DNA of 27,993 bases from NCBI GenBank assembly GCA_043736155.1, contig JAYTDA010000418.1, forward strand, positions 1 through 27,993, read 5' to 3'. Source of the stretch: JANNRR01 sp043736155 (GTDB lineage: Bacteria > Pseudomonadota > Alphaproteobacteria > Rhodobacterales > Rhodobacteraceae). The notes under the pieces were generated by a model that had not been told where the DNA came from, did not search any database, and saw only the letters and a list, made by a program, of their open reading frames with translations. Each line of letters begins with the position of its first letter. The first letter of the stretch is position 1. Positions 16,272-23,977 of this stretch are shown piece after piece. Position numbers and translations under genes: made by a program.

Positions 16272-17041
16272 CTTCGGCTGACCGGCACCAGCCGCCCATC
16301 GCGAAGCCGCAGTTGCAGCTTGCCGCCACAGCGTTCCACCGCCGCAACAGCGGTCTTGGCAACCCAGTGCGAGCGGTGAACCCGCATGCCTTCGATTCCG
16401 TCCAGTTCCCCCAGCGCATCGGCAAACCGCATCAACAGGGTAGATTGCCCCCGGTCGGTCTGCACCACCACATAATGGTCGCGCACCGACAGATGCTGCA
16501 CCGCGCCGCGCTTGTCTTCTGCCAGCCGTTGCAGCAACCGGGGCATCGGGTTTTCTGCCAGCACAGCGGGTACCGGCTCTGGTTCCCTGCGGGCAGTCAC
16601 CGCCACAGCGCTCTTGCCGCTTTCCAGCGCATCATGGTGCCACAGCCCATGCACAGACCGCACGATGCCCGACCCCAGCAGGTTCACCAGCGCCATGATC
16701 CAGAACGGAACCAATGTCACCATGCCCTTGTCGGCAAGCGGTTTGGTGACAATCCAGACCATCGGGGTAAAGACTGCGGCAAACACCAGGCCGATCACCA
16801 GCGACCCGATCCAGAAATTCAGCCTGACGCCGTGACGCTCTACCACGGTGCGGATGGCGTGATGCACCGGGATCGACGCCCCGATCAGACCGGCCCAATA
16901 GGCCAGCCGCAGCGGCCAGGACATCCCGTCAAACGTGCCAAACGGCCCGGCAATCGAAACGACAAAGGAGAAAATCGCCCAAATCGCCAGTTTGCGCGGC
17001 GCAAAAACCTTCAAAAAGCCGTCTGGCCAGTACTCCACCAC
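16235..17041 (-). CDS. Membrane-anchored LytTR-domain transcription regulator
   Basis: This protein of about 268 residues has four predicted membrane helices in the first half (roughly 18-38, 46-64, 76-98, 107-127). A linker rich in Pro/Glu and a C-terminal LytTR DNA-binding domain (about 170-265) follow. LytTR features include HLSVRDHYVVVQT and MRVHRSHWVAKTAV. There is no receiver domain, so it would sense through its membrane part. The start is uncertain: TTG 17044, GTG 17041 and GTG 17038 are all possible after GGGAC. It is transcribed convergently with pdeM and shares 37 bases with it. Confidence 0.83.
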   Translation of the reverse strand: MVEYWPDGFLKVFAPRKLAIWAIFSFVVSIAGPFGTFDGMSWPLRLAYWAGLIGASIPVHHAIRTVVERHGVRLNFWIGSLVIGLVFAAVFTPMVWIVTKPLADKGMVTLVPFWIMALVNLLGSGIVRSVHGLWHHDALESGKSAVAVTARREPEPVPAVLAENPMPRLLQRLAEDKRGAVQHLSVRDHYVVVQTDRGQSTLLMRFADALGELDGIEGMRVHRSHWVAKTAVAAVERCGGKLQLRLRDGRLVPVSRSYRDEVATSADV

Positions 17042-17099
17042 CAACGTCCCGCGCTAACCCACACCCCTTTGCAGTTTGCAACTAGCAAGCGGCACCGGG

Positions 17100-17440
17100 A
17101 TGAGCAAGTCAGACTTGAGCCAGAATCCCGACCTGACGTCTTATCACAAAATCGTGTCCCCAATGATCAGGCGGGGTTTCGCAATCTTGTCGCGTCTGGC
17201 GCGGGGCGAAGCCACCGTGATGGACTTGGCAGCTCCGATAGTGATGGCGCAACCGGCGGTGTCACAGCACCTGAAGGGGCTGGAAAAGGCCGGTCGGATC
17301 CTGCGCCGTGTCGATGGTGCCCGCCGCCCCTGCCGCCTTGCCCCACAGGGCCTGACCGGGAATGACCCCTGACTGGCCCGGCTGCACCGCACGACGGCAC
17401 TGAACTTTGCCCGACTCGATGCCGTTCTGGCCAGGAAAAC
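17100..17440 (+). pseudogene. ArsR-family regulator, interrupted by an in-frame stop
   Basis: The reading frame from ATG 17100 gives an ArsR winged-helix segment: AILSRLARGEATVMDLAA, then QPAVSQHLKGLEKAGRI and RRVDGARRPCRLAP. A TGA at 17370-17372 stops it. The same frame continues with LARLHRTTALNFARLDAVLA, which is the usual C-terminal helix of this family. The stop sits where a Trp (TGG) is expected (W-L-A-R). The N-terminal part before AILSRL is also unusual. A shortened 90-residue protein could still be made, but with the decayed neighbour a pseudogene is more likely. Confidence 0.65.
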
Positions 17441-17467
17441 CCGCGGAAAGGACCGGCCAAGACCGCA

Positions 17468-17720
17468 ACGACCCCTGCCCTGCAGGGCGGCACCTCCGGG
17501 ATCGTCACCCGCCGCGTTGTCGCACCGCCTGTCCGGCTTTGGGCCGCCGATACCGACCCCATGGTGATGGCACGGTGGATGACCGGTCCGGATGGCCGGG
17601 TGATGACCCGGCCCGACGCCGCCACCCGCGACATCCTGCTGTCGACGGATATGGCAGTGGCAATGGCGGCCAGCCACGCGCGGCTGCAGGCGCAATTGGA
17701 GGGTGTGCCTGCAGGCGCAC
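17468..17720 (+). pseudogene. SRPBCC (AHSA1/Aha1-type) gene remnant with internal deletion
   Basis: In the frame of position 17468 the sequence reads IVTRRVVAPPVRLWAADTDP, then MVMARWMTGPDG. This resembles the start of AHSA1-type SRPBCC proteins. It then jumps to DILLSTDMAVAMAASHARLQ, which resembles their C-terminal helix. Some 80-100 central residues are missing compared with the usual length of about 150. An ACG stands at 17468 where a start codon might have been. The frame has lost its stop and runs on into the 3' end of folD. ArsR and SRPBCC genes commonly form an operon, so both remnants probably decayed together. Confidence 0.6.
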
Positions 17721-18599
17721 CTATGCGGTCAGCCCCATCGGCTCTGCCAGACCGGCGCTGCGGCAGGCTGCGGTCAGCGTATTGGCCAGCAGGCAGGCGA
17801 TGGTCATCGGCCCGACGCCGCCCGGCACCGGGGTGATGGCCCCGGCAACAGCGGCGGCGCTGGCAAAATCGACATCGCCGACCAGCACGGTTTTGCCGCC
17901 CCGTTCAACCCGGTTGATCCCGACATCGATCACCGTGGCACCGGGGCCGACATAGTCGCCGGTGATCATTTCGGGCCGGCCGACCGCCGCCACCAGAATA
18001 TCGGCGCTGCGGCACACGGCTTGCAGGTCCCTGGTGCGGCTATGGGCCACTGTCACGGTGCAGCTGTCGCGCAGCAGCAATTGCGCCATCGGCTTGCCGA
18101 CGATGTTCGACCGCCCCACCACCACCGCATTCATCCCGGCCAGACTGCCGTGGAGATCGCGCAGCATCATCAGGCACCCCAGCGGCGTACAGGGCACCAT
18201 TGATTTCTGCCCCGTCGCCAACAGCCCGACGTTGGAGATGTGGAAGCCATCGACATCTTTGGCCGGGTTGATCGCATTGATCACCAGATCCTCGTTCAGG
18301 TGCTTTGGCAGCGGCAGTTGCACCAGAATCCCATGCACCGCCGGATCGGCATTCAGCTTTGCCACCAGCGCCAGCAGGTCGGCTTCGGAGGTATCGGCGG
18401 GCAGCTTGTGTTCATAGGAGTTCATCCCCACTTCGACCGTCTGCTTGCCCTTGGCTTTCACATAAACCTGGCTCGCCGGGTCTTCACCCACCAGCACCAC
18501 GGCCAGACCGGGAGCAAACGGCAGGGTTGCCACATGCTCCGCCACCATGGCGCGGACACGGGCGGCAAAGGCTTTGCCGTCGATGATTTTGGCCGTCAT
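17721..18599 (-). CDS. folD: Bifunctional methylene-THF dehydrogenase / methenyl-THF cyclohydrolase FolD
   Basis: This 292-residue enzyme interconverts 5,10-methylene-, 5,10-methenyl- and 10-formyl-tetrahydrofolate with NADP. Typical motifs are YVKAKGKQTVEVGMNSYEH (with the catalytic Lys), GILVQLPLPKH, KDVDGFHISNVG and the nucleotide-binding VVGRSNIVGKPMA. Methionine at 18599 is chosen because AGGAG lies nine bases before it; an upstream ATG at 18617 overlaps that site. It works with the formate-THF ligase encoded upstream on the same strand. Its 3' end abuts the SRPBCC remnant. Confidence 0.95.
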   Translation of the reverse strand: MTAKIIDGKAFAARVRAMVAEHVATLPFAPGLAVVLVGEDPASQVYVKAKGKQTVEVGMNSYEHKLPADTSEADLLALVAKLNADPAVHGILVQLPLPKHLNEDLVINAINPAKDVDGFHISNVGLLATGQKSMVPCTPLGCLMMLRDLHGSLAGMNAVVVGRSNIVGKPMAQLLLRDSCTVTVAHSRTRDLQAVCRSADILVAAVGRPEMITGDYVGPGATVIDVGINRVERGGKTVLVGDVDFASAAAVAGAITPVPGGVGPMTIACLLANTLTAACRSAGLAEPMGLTA

Positions 18600-18617
18600 C
18601 GTTTCTATCTCCTTCAT

Positions 18618-19124
18618 GCAGTCACAAGGGGCAGGCGGCGAAATTCACTCACAAATGCAGGATGAGGCGAGATTGAATCCCTGCATCGCGCGACAGTGTC
18701 TCCTGCTTTTTTCTCAACTCGCCGTGACAGGGGGCGGTGCCCGTCCGCCGGGTGGGCACACCAATGCCGGGTTTGGGTACTTTATGGTTGAGCATCCCCC
18801 GCAGATGTTCATTGCCGAGGCATCGCGGGGTGCCCGCCCGTCGTGCTGAAAGCACGCCTCCGGCGTGACGGGGCGGACGGGCACCGCCCGGCGGGCTACG
18901 CCCTTGATTCCGGGCGAAAAAGGGAAGTGTGCCATTTTGGCTTCGTCAGGCATCATCCTGCGTTCTCCCTGTCTCGATCCAAAGCACCAAGGGCAGTCGC
19001 CATCAGCCAGCTCATGACAACCATCTAACCGACACCGACCACAAGGCCGACGCTCACAGCGATCAGTCCAAGGACTCCAACCCACGTCCCCCCCTGGCCT
19101 GCCATGGTGCGTTGCAATCCCGGA
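18618..19124. other. Intergenic region between folD and the mutase gene, with long inverted repeat
   Basis: No conserved gene is evident in these roughly 500 bases. A perfect 18-bp inverted repeat (18732-18749 and 18872-18889) encloses 122 bases. Inside it a further set of stems is visible near 18837-18875: GTGCT/AGCAC and GCC/GGC enclosed by CCCGTC/GACGGG. The whole could fold into a branched structure. On the minus strand it would form part of the leader before folD. It may be a dispersed repeat unit, a structured RNA or a terminator region. Confidence 0.5.
18953..19105 (-). CDS. Two tiny candidate ORFs after the mutase gene
   Basis: On the minus strand, ATG 19105 opens a 26-codon frame (MAGQGGTW, then a Gly/Val/Leu-rich hydrophobic stretch such as VGVLGLIAVSVGLVVG) ending at 19025. 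It could be a single membrane helix. It is followed immediately by a second frame of 23 codons (19024 to 18953, MVVMSWLMATALGALDRDRE). The two overlap by one base. No good ribosome site precedes the first. They could be real microproteins or chance. Confidence 0.2.
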
Positions 19125-19421
19125 TCAGCCCTTCCCCAAAGTCACTTCTTCGCGCGCAATCGACCAGTCGATCAGCTTGCGCCACAGTTTCTCGATCTGG
19201 TCGGGCGGCAACCCATGCGCCACAGCATGACGGCGCACATTGGCCACCACTTCTTCCACCCGCGTGTCGATCCGGGCAGGCAGGCCGACCCCCGGCTTCA
19301 ACGCGGCGGCCCGGTCGATATAGCCGGTCCGTTCGGCAAACAGCGCGACAAGCGCCGCGTCCACCCGGTCAATCTCTGCCCTGATCTCGGCCAATGTCGC
19401 GCAGTCCGCCGGTGGTTTCAT
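19125..19421 (-). CDS. Chorismate mutase, AroQ class (PchB-like)
   Basis: This 98-residue all-helical protein aligns from memory with AroQ mutases, and especially PchB, from its first residue (DCATLAEIRAEIDRVD). Arg 14, Arg 31 and Lys 42 fall at the positions of PchB active-site residues. The glutamine near residue 90 of PchB is replaced by Glu (IAREEV). It would convert chorismate to prephenate, or possibly act on isochorismate. It lies 68 bases after fhs and about 500 before folD on the same strand; its link to folate metabolism is only positional. Confidence 0.85.
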   Translation of the reverse strand: MKPPADCATLAEIRAEIDRVDAALVALFAERTGYIDRAAALKPGVGLPARIDTRVEEVVANVRRHAVAHGLPPDQIEKLWRKLIDWSIAREEVTLGKG

Positions 19422-19489
19422 CGTTTGCCCCGTGCCCGATCAGAATCCTTTTACCGGCTGCACTTGCCAAGAACAACGCGACAAAGTGG

Positions 19490-21166
19490 TCAGAACAGCC
19501 CTTCGATCTGACCGATGTCGTTCAGCCGGATCGTCTCGGCCGAGGGCACCTTGGGCAGACCCGGCATCGTCATGATCTCGCCGCAGATCGCCACGATAAA
19601 CCCGGCACCGGCGGACAGCCGCACTTCGCGCACCGGCACCGAATGGCCGGTAGGGGCGCCACGGACGTTCGGGTCGGTGGTAAAGGAATATTGCGTCTTG
19701 GCCATGCAGATCGGAAAATGGCCATAACCGGCAGCTTCCCATGCCCTCAGCTGATCGCGGATCGACTTGTCGGCCAGCACTTCATCGGCATGGTAAATCC
19801 GTTTGGCGATGGTTTCGATCTTCTGGAACAGCGGCATCTCATCGGGATACAGCGGGGCAAAGTTGGCAGCCCCGCTTTCGGCCATCGCCACCACCTTGTG
19901 CGCCAGTTCCTCGATCCCGGCAGAGCCATGCGCCCAGTGTTTGCACAGAATCGCCTCCGACCCCTGCGCCACGACATAATCTTTCACCGCCTGAATCTCG
20001 GCGTCGGTATCAGAGATGAAATGGTTGATCGCCACCACCACCGGTACACCAAAGCCCTTGAGGTTGCCGATATGGCGGCCCAGGTTGGGGCAGCCCTTTT
20101 TCACGGCGTCAACATTCTCTGCGCCAAGCTCGGCCTTGGCCACCCCGCCGTTCATCTTCATCGCCCGTACCGTGGCGACAATGACAACGGCGGCAGGCTT
20201 CAACCCGGCCTTGCGGCATTTGATGTTGAAGAACTTCTCGGCCCCCAGGTCGGCGCCAAACCCGGCTTCGGTCACCACATAATCGGCCAGCCGCAGCGCG
20301 GTGTTGGTGGCGGTGACAGAGTTGCAGCCATGGGCGATGTTGGCAAACGGGCCACCATGCACAAAGGCCGGGTTGTTTTCCAGCGTCTGCACCAGATTGG
20401 GCTGCATCGCGTCTTTCAGCAGCACCGTCATCGCGCCATCGGCAGACAAGTCACGGCAATAGACCGGGGTCTTGTCGCGCTTGTAAGCCACGACAATGTC
20501 GCCCAGCCGTTTTTGCAGGTCAATCAGGTCGTTGGACAGGCACAGGATCGCCATCACTTCCGAGGCCACGGTGATGTCAAACCCGGTCTGGCGCGGGAAG
20601 CCGTTGGCGACACCGCCAAGGTTCACCACAATGTCGCGCAGCGCGCGGTCGTTCATATCGATCACCCGGCGCCAGACAATGCGGCGGGCGTCGATATCCA
20701 GCGCATTGCCCCAGTAGATATGGTTGTCGATCATCGCCGACAGCAGGTTGTGGGCCGATGTGATGGCGTGGAAATCGCCGGTGAAATGCAGGTTCATCTC
20801 TTCCATCGGCACCACTTGCGCATAGCCGCCCCCGGCAGCGCCGCCCTTCATCCCGAAGTTCGGGCCCAGTGACGCCTCACGGATACAGACCACCGCCTTT
20901 TTGCCGATCCGGTTCAAGCCGTCGCCAAGGCCGACAGTGGTGGTGGTCTTGCCTTCGCCGGCCGGGGTCGGGTTGATCGCGGTGACCAGGATCAGCTTGC
21001 CGGGTTTGTTGCCCCGGATCTGTTCGATAAAGGCTTGCCCCACCTTTGCCTTGTCATGGCCATAGGGCAGCAGATGTTCCGCCGGGATCCCCAGTTTGGC
21101 ACCGATCTCCAGAATCGGCAATTTCTTTGCGTCGCGGGCAATCTCGATATCGGATGTCACGGCCAC
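19490..21166 (-). CDS. fhs: Formate-tetrahydrofolate ligase
   Basis: This 558-residue enzyme makes 10-formyl-THF from formate, THF and ATP. The start is GTG 21166, supported by GGGAGAG a few bases upstream. The P-loop TPAGEGKTT lies at about 67-75. Conserved stretches are REASLGPNFGMKGGAAGGG and DFHAITSAHNLLSAMIDNH. The length matches the family (about 555-560). With FolD it connects formate to the C1-folate pool, either to assimilate formate or to release it during methyl-group oxidation. Confidence 0.96.
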   Translation of the reverse strand: MAVTSDIEIARDAKKLPILEIGAKLGIPAEHLLPYGHDKAKVGQAFIEQIRGNKPGKLILVTAINPTPAGEGKTTTTVGLGDGLNRIGKKAVVCIREASLGPNFGMKGGAAGGGYAQVVPMEEMNLHFTGDFHAITSAHNLLSAMIDNHIYWGNALDIDARRIVWRRVIDMNDRALRDIVVNLGGVANGFPRQTGFDITVASEVMAILCLSNDLIDLQKRLGDIVVAYKRDKTPVYCRDLSADGAMTVLLKDAMQPNLVQTLENNPAFVHGGPFANIAHGCNSVTATNTALRLADYVVTEAGFGADLGAEKFFNIKCRKAGLKPAAVVIVATVRAMKMNGGVAKAELGAENVDAVKKGCPNLGRHIGNLKGFGVPVVVAINHFISDTDAEIQAVKDYVVAQGSEAILCKHWAHGSAGIEELAHKVVAMAESGAANFAPLYPDEMPLFQKIETIAKRIYHADEVLADKSIRDQLRAWEAAGYGHFPICMAKTQYSFTTDPNVRGAPTGHSVPVREVRLSAGAGFIVAICGEIMTMPGLPKVPSAETIRLNDIGQIEGLF

Positions 21167-21203
21167 TTGTCTCTCCCTGTCGGGGCTTCACCTGCCCCAA
21201 AAT

Positions 21204-21214
21204 GTTACGGTAAC
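21204..21214. promoter_or_regulatory. Palindrome upstream of fhs, possible operator
   Basis: GTTACGGTAAC is a perfect 5-bp inverted repeat around one base, about 38 bases before the fhs start. A second weaker one, TGGAA and TTCCA around six bases, lies near 21334-21349. Either could bind a dimeric regulator. The rest of 21167-21418 shows no gene. Confidence 0.35.
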
Positions 21215-21418
21215 CCATAGGGACTTGCGCCGGTTTGAACAGGACCAATTCCGACAGTTCCGGCGTTGGAATCGCCAGAACCGGTTTCCCATCGGAAACG
21301 CGCGGTATGCTTTGGAACGATTCTTGGCTAAAATGGAAAATTCATTCCAATAGTGCGGTGCCGCGCGCCGATCGCTGTCCCGCCATACCACAGGCGGCAG
21401 GCTCAGCCTGCCGGAACC

Positions 21419-22207
21419 TCAGACCGTCACCACAAAGAACACCCGGCGAAACGGCATCAGCACCGATCCGTCGGCCAGCGCCGGATAGGCCACCGCCAGC
21501 GCCTCTTCATAAGCCAGCACAAAGGCGGCGGCTTCGGCCTCGTTCAGCTTTTGCAGGAAGGGCCGCATCACGGTGCTTTCGGTGAACCGCCGCACCGGAT
21601 GGGCGGTGGACCCCTCTTGCAGCCACAACCGTTGCACATAATCGGTTTGCCATGCCGACACCCGGCCCAGCGGTGTCAGCCACCCCGCATAGGTTTCGGC
21701 GGTTTCCACCGGGGCCTGCCAGACCGGGGCTTGCCAGCCGCTGAAATCGAACCGGTCGGGAAACATCGCGGCGGCAATGTCGCGCAGGAACCGGTGCGAC
21801 GGGGCGCGGAACTGGCGCGGCATCTGCACCGCCAGTGTACCGCCCGGTGCCAGATAGGTGGCCAGACGCGGCATCAGCATCGCATGGTCCGCCAACCAGT
21901 GCAGCACCGCATTGGAAAAGATCAGCGCCGGTGGCACTTCCGGGCGCCACAGGCCGACATCTTCGGCGATCAGGCTTTGGTAGCGCCCGGTTGCCTCCGC
22001 CTCTGCCAGCATCGCGGGCGAGGCATCAACCCCGGTCAGCCGCCCGGCAAATCGCTGTGACAGCGCATCCGCCACCGATCCGGCACCGCAGCCCAGATCA
22101 ACCACCGGCCCGTCGGGCACATCACCGACCTGCGCCAGCAGATCCAGCGCAGGCCGCAGCCGCAAATCGCCAAACAGCGCGTAGCTTTCCGGGTTCCAGT
22201 CGCTCAC
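21419..22207 (-). CDS. tam: Trans-aconitate 2-methyltransferase
   Basis: This class I SAM-dependent methyltransferase of 262 residues starts at GTG 22207. Its N-terminus SDWNPESYALF and the regions VVDLGCGAGS (35-44, SAM motif I), GVDASPAMLAEA and FSNAVLHWLADH match E. coli Tam closely. Tam methylates trans-aconitate, an inhibitor of the citric acid cycle that forms spontaneously from cis-aconitate. The start codon overlaps the stop of the upstream corA gene (GTGA), so translation is coupled. Confidence 0.9.
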   Translation of the reverse strand: MSDWNPESYALFGDLRLRPALDLLAQVGDVPDGPVVDLGCGAGSVADALSQRFAGRLTGVDASPAMLAEAEATGRYQSLIAEDVGLWRPEVPPALIFSNAVLHWLADHAMLMPRLATYLAPGGTLAVQMPRQFRAPSHRFLRDIAAAMFPDRFDFSGWQAPVWQAPVETAETYAGWLTPLGRVSAWQTDYVQRLWLQEGSTAHPVRRFTESTVMRPFLQKLNEAEAAAFVLAYEEALAVAYPALADGSVLMPFRRVFFVVTV

Positions 22208-23172
22208 AACCACCCCCGCCGCCGGAACCACAGATAGGGTGCCACCGCCGATACCACCATCGCCAGCAGCGCCAGCGGATAGCCCCAGACCGAATGCAGT
22301 TCCGGCATCACATCGAAATTCATCCCGTAGATCGAGGCGATCAGCGTCGGTGGCAGAAACACGAATGCGACAATGCTGAAAATCCCCAGAATCTTGTTCT
22401 GCTCGATATTGATCATCCCCAGCGTCGCATCCAGCAGAAACAGGGTCTTTTCCCCCTGCACCTGTGCGTAATCGGCCAATGACCGCAGATCGCGCCCCAG
22501 CACCTTGACCCGGCCCTTGCTGTCGGCTTTGCCATTTGGCGCGATCTGCAACACCGACCCGATCAGCCGGTCAATCGTGGCCAGACTGTCGCGCACCTTG
22601 GCGTTCAGATCTTCGGCCCGGCCGATCTGTTCCAGCACCTGTGCCAGCTTCGGGTTGCGCGCAGACCCCGCCAACTGGAACAGGCTTTTGGAAATATCTT
22701 CCAACCCGTGACTGGCGCTTTCCAGAATATCGGCCAACCGGTCCACGATCACTTCAAACAGTGCGACCAACACGGCATGGCCATTGTTGCAGCCCATCGG
22801 CTGTTTCAGCGACATCTCGACAAAGGTCTGAAACGGCCGGGGCGCATGATAGCGCACGGTGACCAGCCGCCCCTCGGCCAGCACAAAGGTCACCGGGGCA
22901 GTGATCGGGTCGCGGCCATTGGGCAGGCTCATCAGATTGGCGGTCAGAAACAGCGCCCCCGCCTCGTCATACAGCCGCGACGACATCTCGATCTCTTCCA
23001 TGTCGGCACGGGTCGGGATCTGGATTGCCAACGCCTGTTCCAGCAGCGCCTCCTCTTCCGGGGTCGGATAGACCATGTCGATCCAGACCACCTGCGCCAA
23101 AGCGGCAAGCGCCTCCGGGGCAGTGTCATGGCGCGCCAGTTTGCCATCCTGATTGTGATAAAAGTGAATCAT
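22204..23172 (-). CDS. corA: CorA-family magnesium/divalent cation transporter
   Basis: This 322-residue protein has a long cytoplasmic N-terminal part rich in helices and two C-terminal membrane helices. The first helix ends in the signature YGMNFD, preceded by FLPPTLIASI; the second is followed by a basic tail (FRRRGWL). The family forms pentameric channels for Mg2+, Co2+ or Ni2+. An ATG at 23172 is chosen; an in-frame GTG three codons earlier (23181) is an alternative. It overlaps tam by four bases. Confidence 0.9.
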   Translation of the reverse strand: MIHFYHNQDGKLARHDTAPEALAALAQVVWIDMVYPTPEEEALLEQALAIQIPTRADMEEIEMSSRLYDEAGALFLTANLMSLPNGRDPITAPVTFVLAEGRLVTVRYHAPRPFQTFVEMSLKQPMGCNNGHAVLVALFEVIVDRLADILESASHGLEDISKSLFQLAGSARNPKLAQVLEQIGRAEDLNAKVRDSLATIDRLIGSVLQIAPNGKADSKGRVKVLGRDLRSLADYAQVQGEKTLFLLDATLGMINIEQNKILGIFSIVAFVFLPPTLIASIYGMNFDVMPELHSVWGYPLALLAMVVSAVAPYLWFRRRGWL

Positions 23173-23278
23173 TGCACCCACCCGCCGTTTCCCGGGACCA
23201 AAGCATCAAATCGCGCCAAGGGGAACCATCAAGCGCATGTGCTCCGATGCCCTTTTGTCCTTTGGTCATTTTCTGTTC

Positions 23279-23330
23279 GAAAATATCCCACAGGGGGTCC
23301 GGGGGGTGTGAAACCCCCCGGCTTCTTCAG
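23279..23330 (+). repeat. Dispersed hairpin repeat, copy B1
   Basis: GAAAATATCCCACAGGGGG is followed by an 8-9-bp hairpin (23299-23306 with 23314-23321) and a CTTCTTC tail, in the same arrangement as 13039-13090. On the minus strand it follows the Rid-family gene and precedes corA, so it can act as a terminator for the former. Confidence 0.65.
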
Positions 23331-23340
23331 GAAAGCAGCG

Positions 23341-23370
23341 GGGTCCGGGGGGGTGTGACCCCCCCCGGCT
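23341..23370 (+). repeat. Dispersed hairpin repeat, copy B2 (partial)
   Basis: GGGTCC followed by G and C runs forms a second hairpin (about 23345-23368), ending in GGCTTC. It lacks the GAAAATA part and looks like a tandem partial duplication of B1. Confidence 0.6.
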
Positions 23371-23395
23371 TCAGCGGCGATTCACCTCCGGTCGC

Positions 23396-23785
23396 TCAGA
23401 CCTTCGCCGCCGTCACTTCCACTTCGACCACAAACTCCGGCCGGGTGAACCCTGTCACGATCACCAGTGTCGAGGCCGGCAACCGCTCCACCCCCTCCAG
23501 CCATGCATCCCGCGCCGCCATGTAGCCTGCCATATCGGCGCGGTCGGTGACAAAGGCGTTGATCCGGATCACATCACCTGGCCCCATCCCGGCTTCGGCC
23601 AGGATCGCGGCGCAATTGGCAAAGCACAGCTGCGCCTGCGCCTCTGCCCCTCCCGGCACCACGCCGTCGCGGGTCAGCGCCAACTGGCCCGAGGTCACCA
23701 CCAGCCGGGCACCGGCGGCTATTTCAACACCATGGGCATAGCGGGCAAAAGGCGCGGCGATGCCGGGCGGAGTCAGGGTTTTCAT
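23396..23785 (-). CDS. Rid-family (RidA-like) protein without the catalytic arginine
   Basis: This 129-residue member of the YjgF/YER057c/UK114 family normally forms trimers that hydrolyse reactive imines. The fold signatures are present: VVTSGQLALTRDG, DVIRINAFVTD and VVEVEVTA at the C-terminus. In RidA the catalytic Arg (Arg 105 in E. coli) sits in a PARS motif; here the segment is LPASTLV, with Ser instead. It thus belongs to a subgroup that may lack imine deaminase activity. The start is ATG 23785, with AGGACC upstream. It diverges from an ABC transporter / amidohydrolase operon 192 bases away. Confidence 0.85.
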   Translation of the reverse strand: MKTLTPPGIAAPFARYAHGVEIAAGARLVVTSGQLALTRDGVVPGGAEAQAQLCFANCAAILAEAGMGPGDVIRINAFVTDRADMAGYMAARDAWLEGVERLPASTLVIVTGFTRPEFVVEVEVTAAKV

Positions 23786-23977
23786 GGCTGGTCCTGCAGG
23801 TTCAACGGGTTTTGGGCGGCACCAGACAGACTCACTTGCCGCCGGAACAATCATGCGTCACGATGAATGCCTGATTTCAATGCAAATCGGATGTGGCGTG
23901 ACAATTCGGGCGGACTGCCCTCGGTTCCGGGCAAGGCTGCGTTAACGTCTGGCGCACATTCACCAACGGAGGTTTCG
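23786..23977. promoter_or_regulatory. Divergent promoter region between the Rid gene and the ABC operon
   Basis: This region must hold promoters for both directions. It contains TGCCC and GGGCA around eight bases (23917-23934) and TTAAC at 23942. CGGAGG at 23968-23973 is a strong ribosome site for the binding-protein gene. No clear -35/-10 pair was identified. Confidence 0.4.

Noticed and set aside
17370..17372. In-frame TGA in the ArsR gene read as tryptophan (recoding)
   Set aside because: Many other genes in the window end in TGA at normal family lengths, so TGA is a standard stop here; a nonsense mutation is simpler.
18714..19085. Minus-strand frame of 123 codons between folD and the mutase gene
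   Set aside because: It crosses the inverted repeat, has unusual Cys/Arg/Pro-rich content and no domain or good ribosome site.
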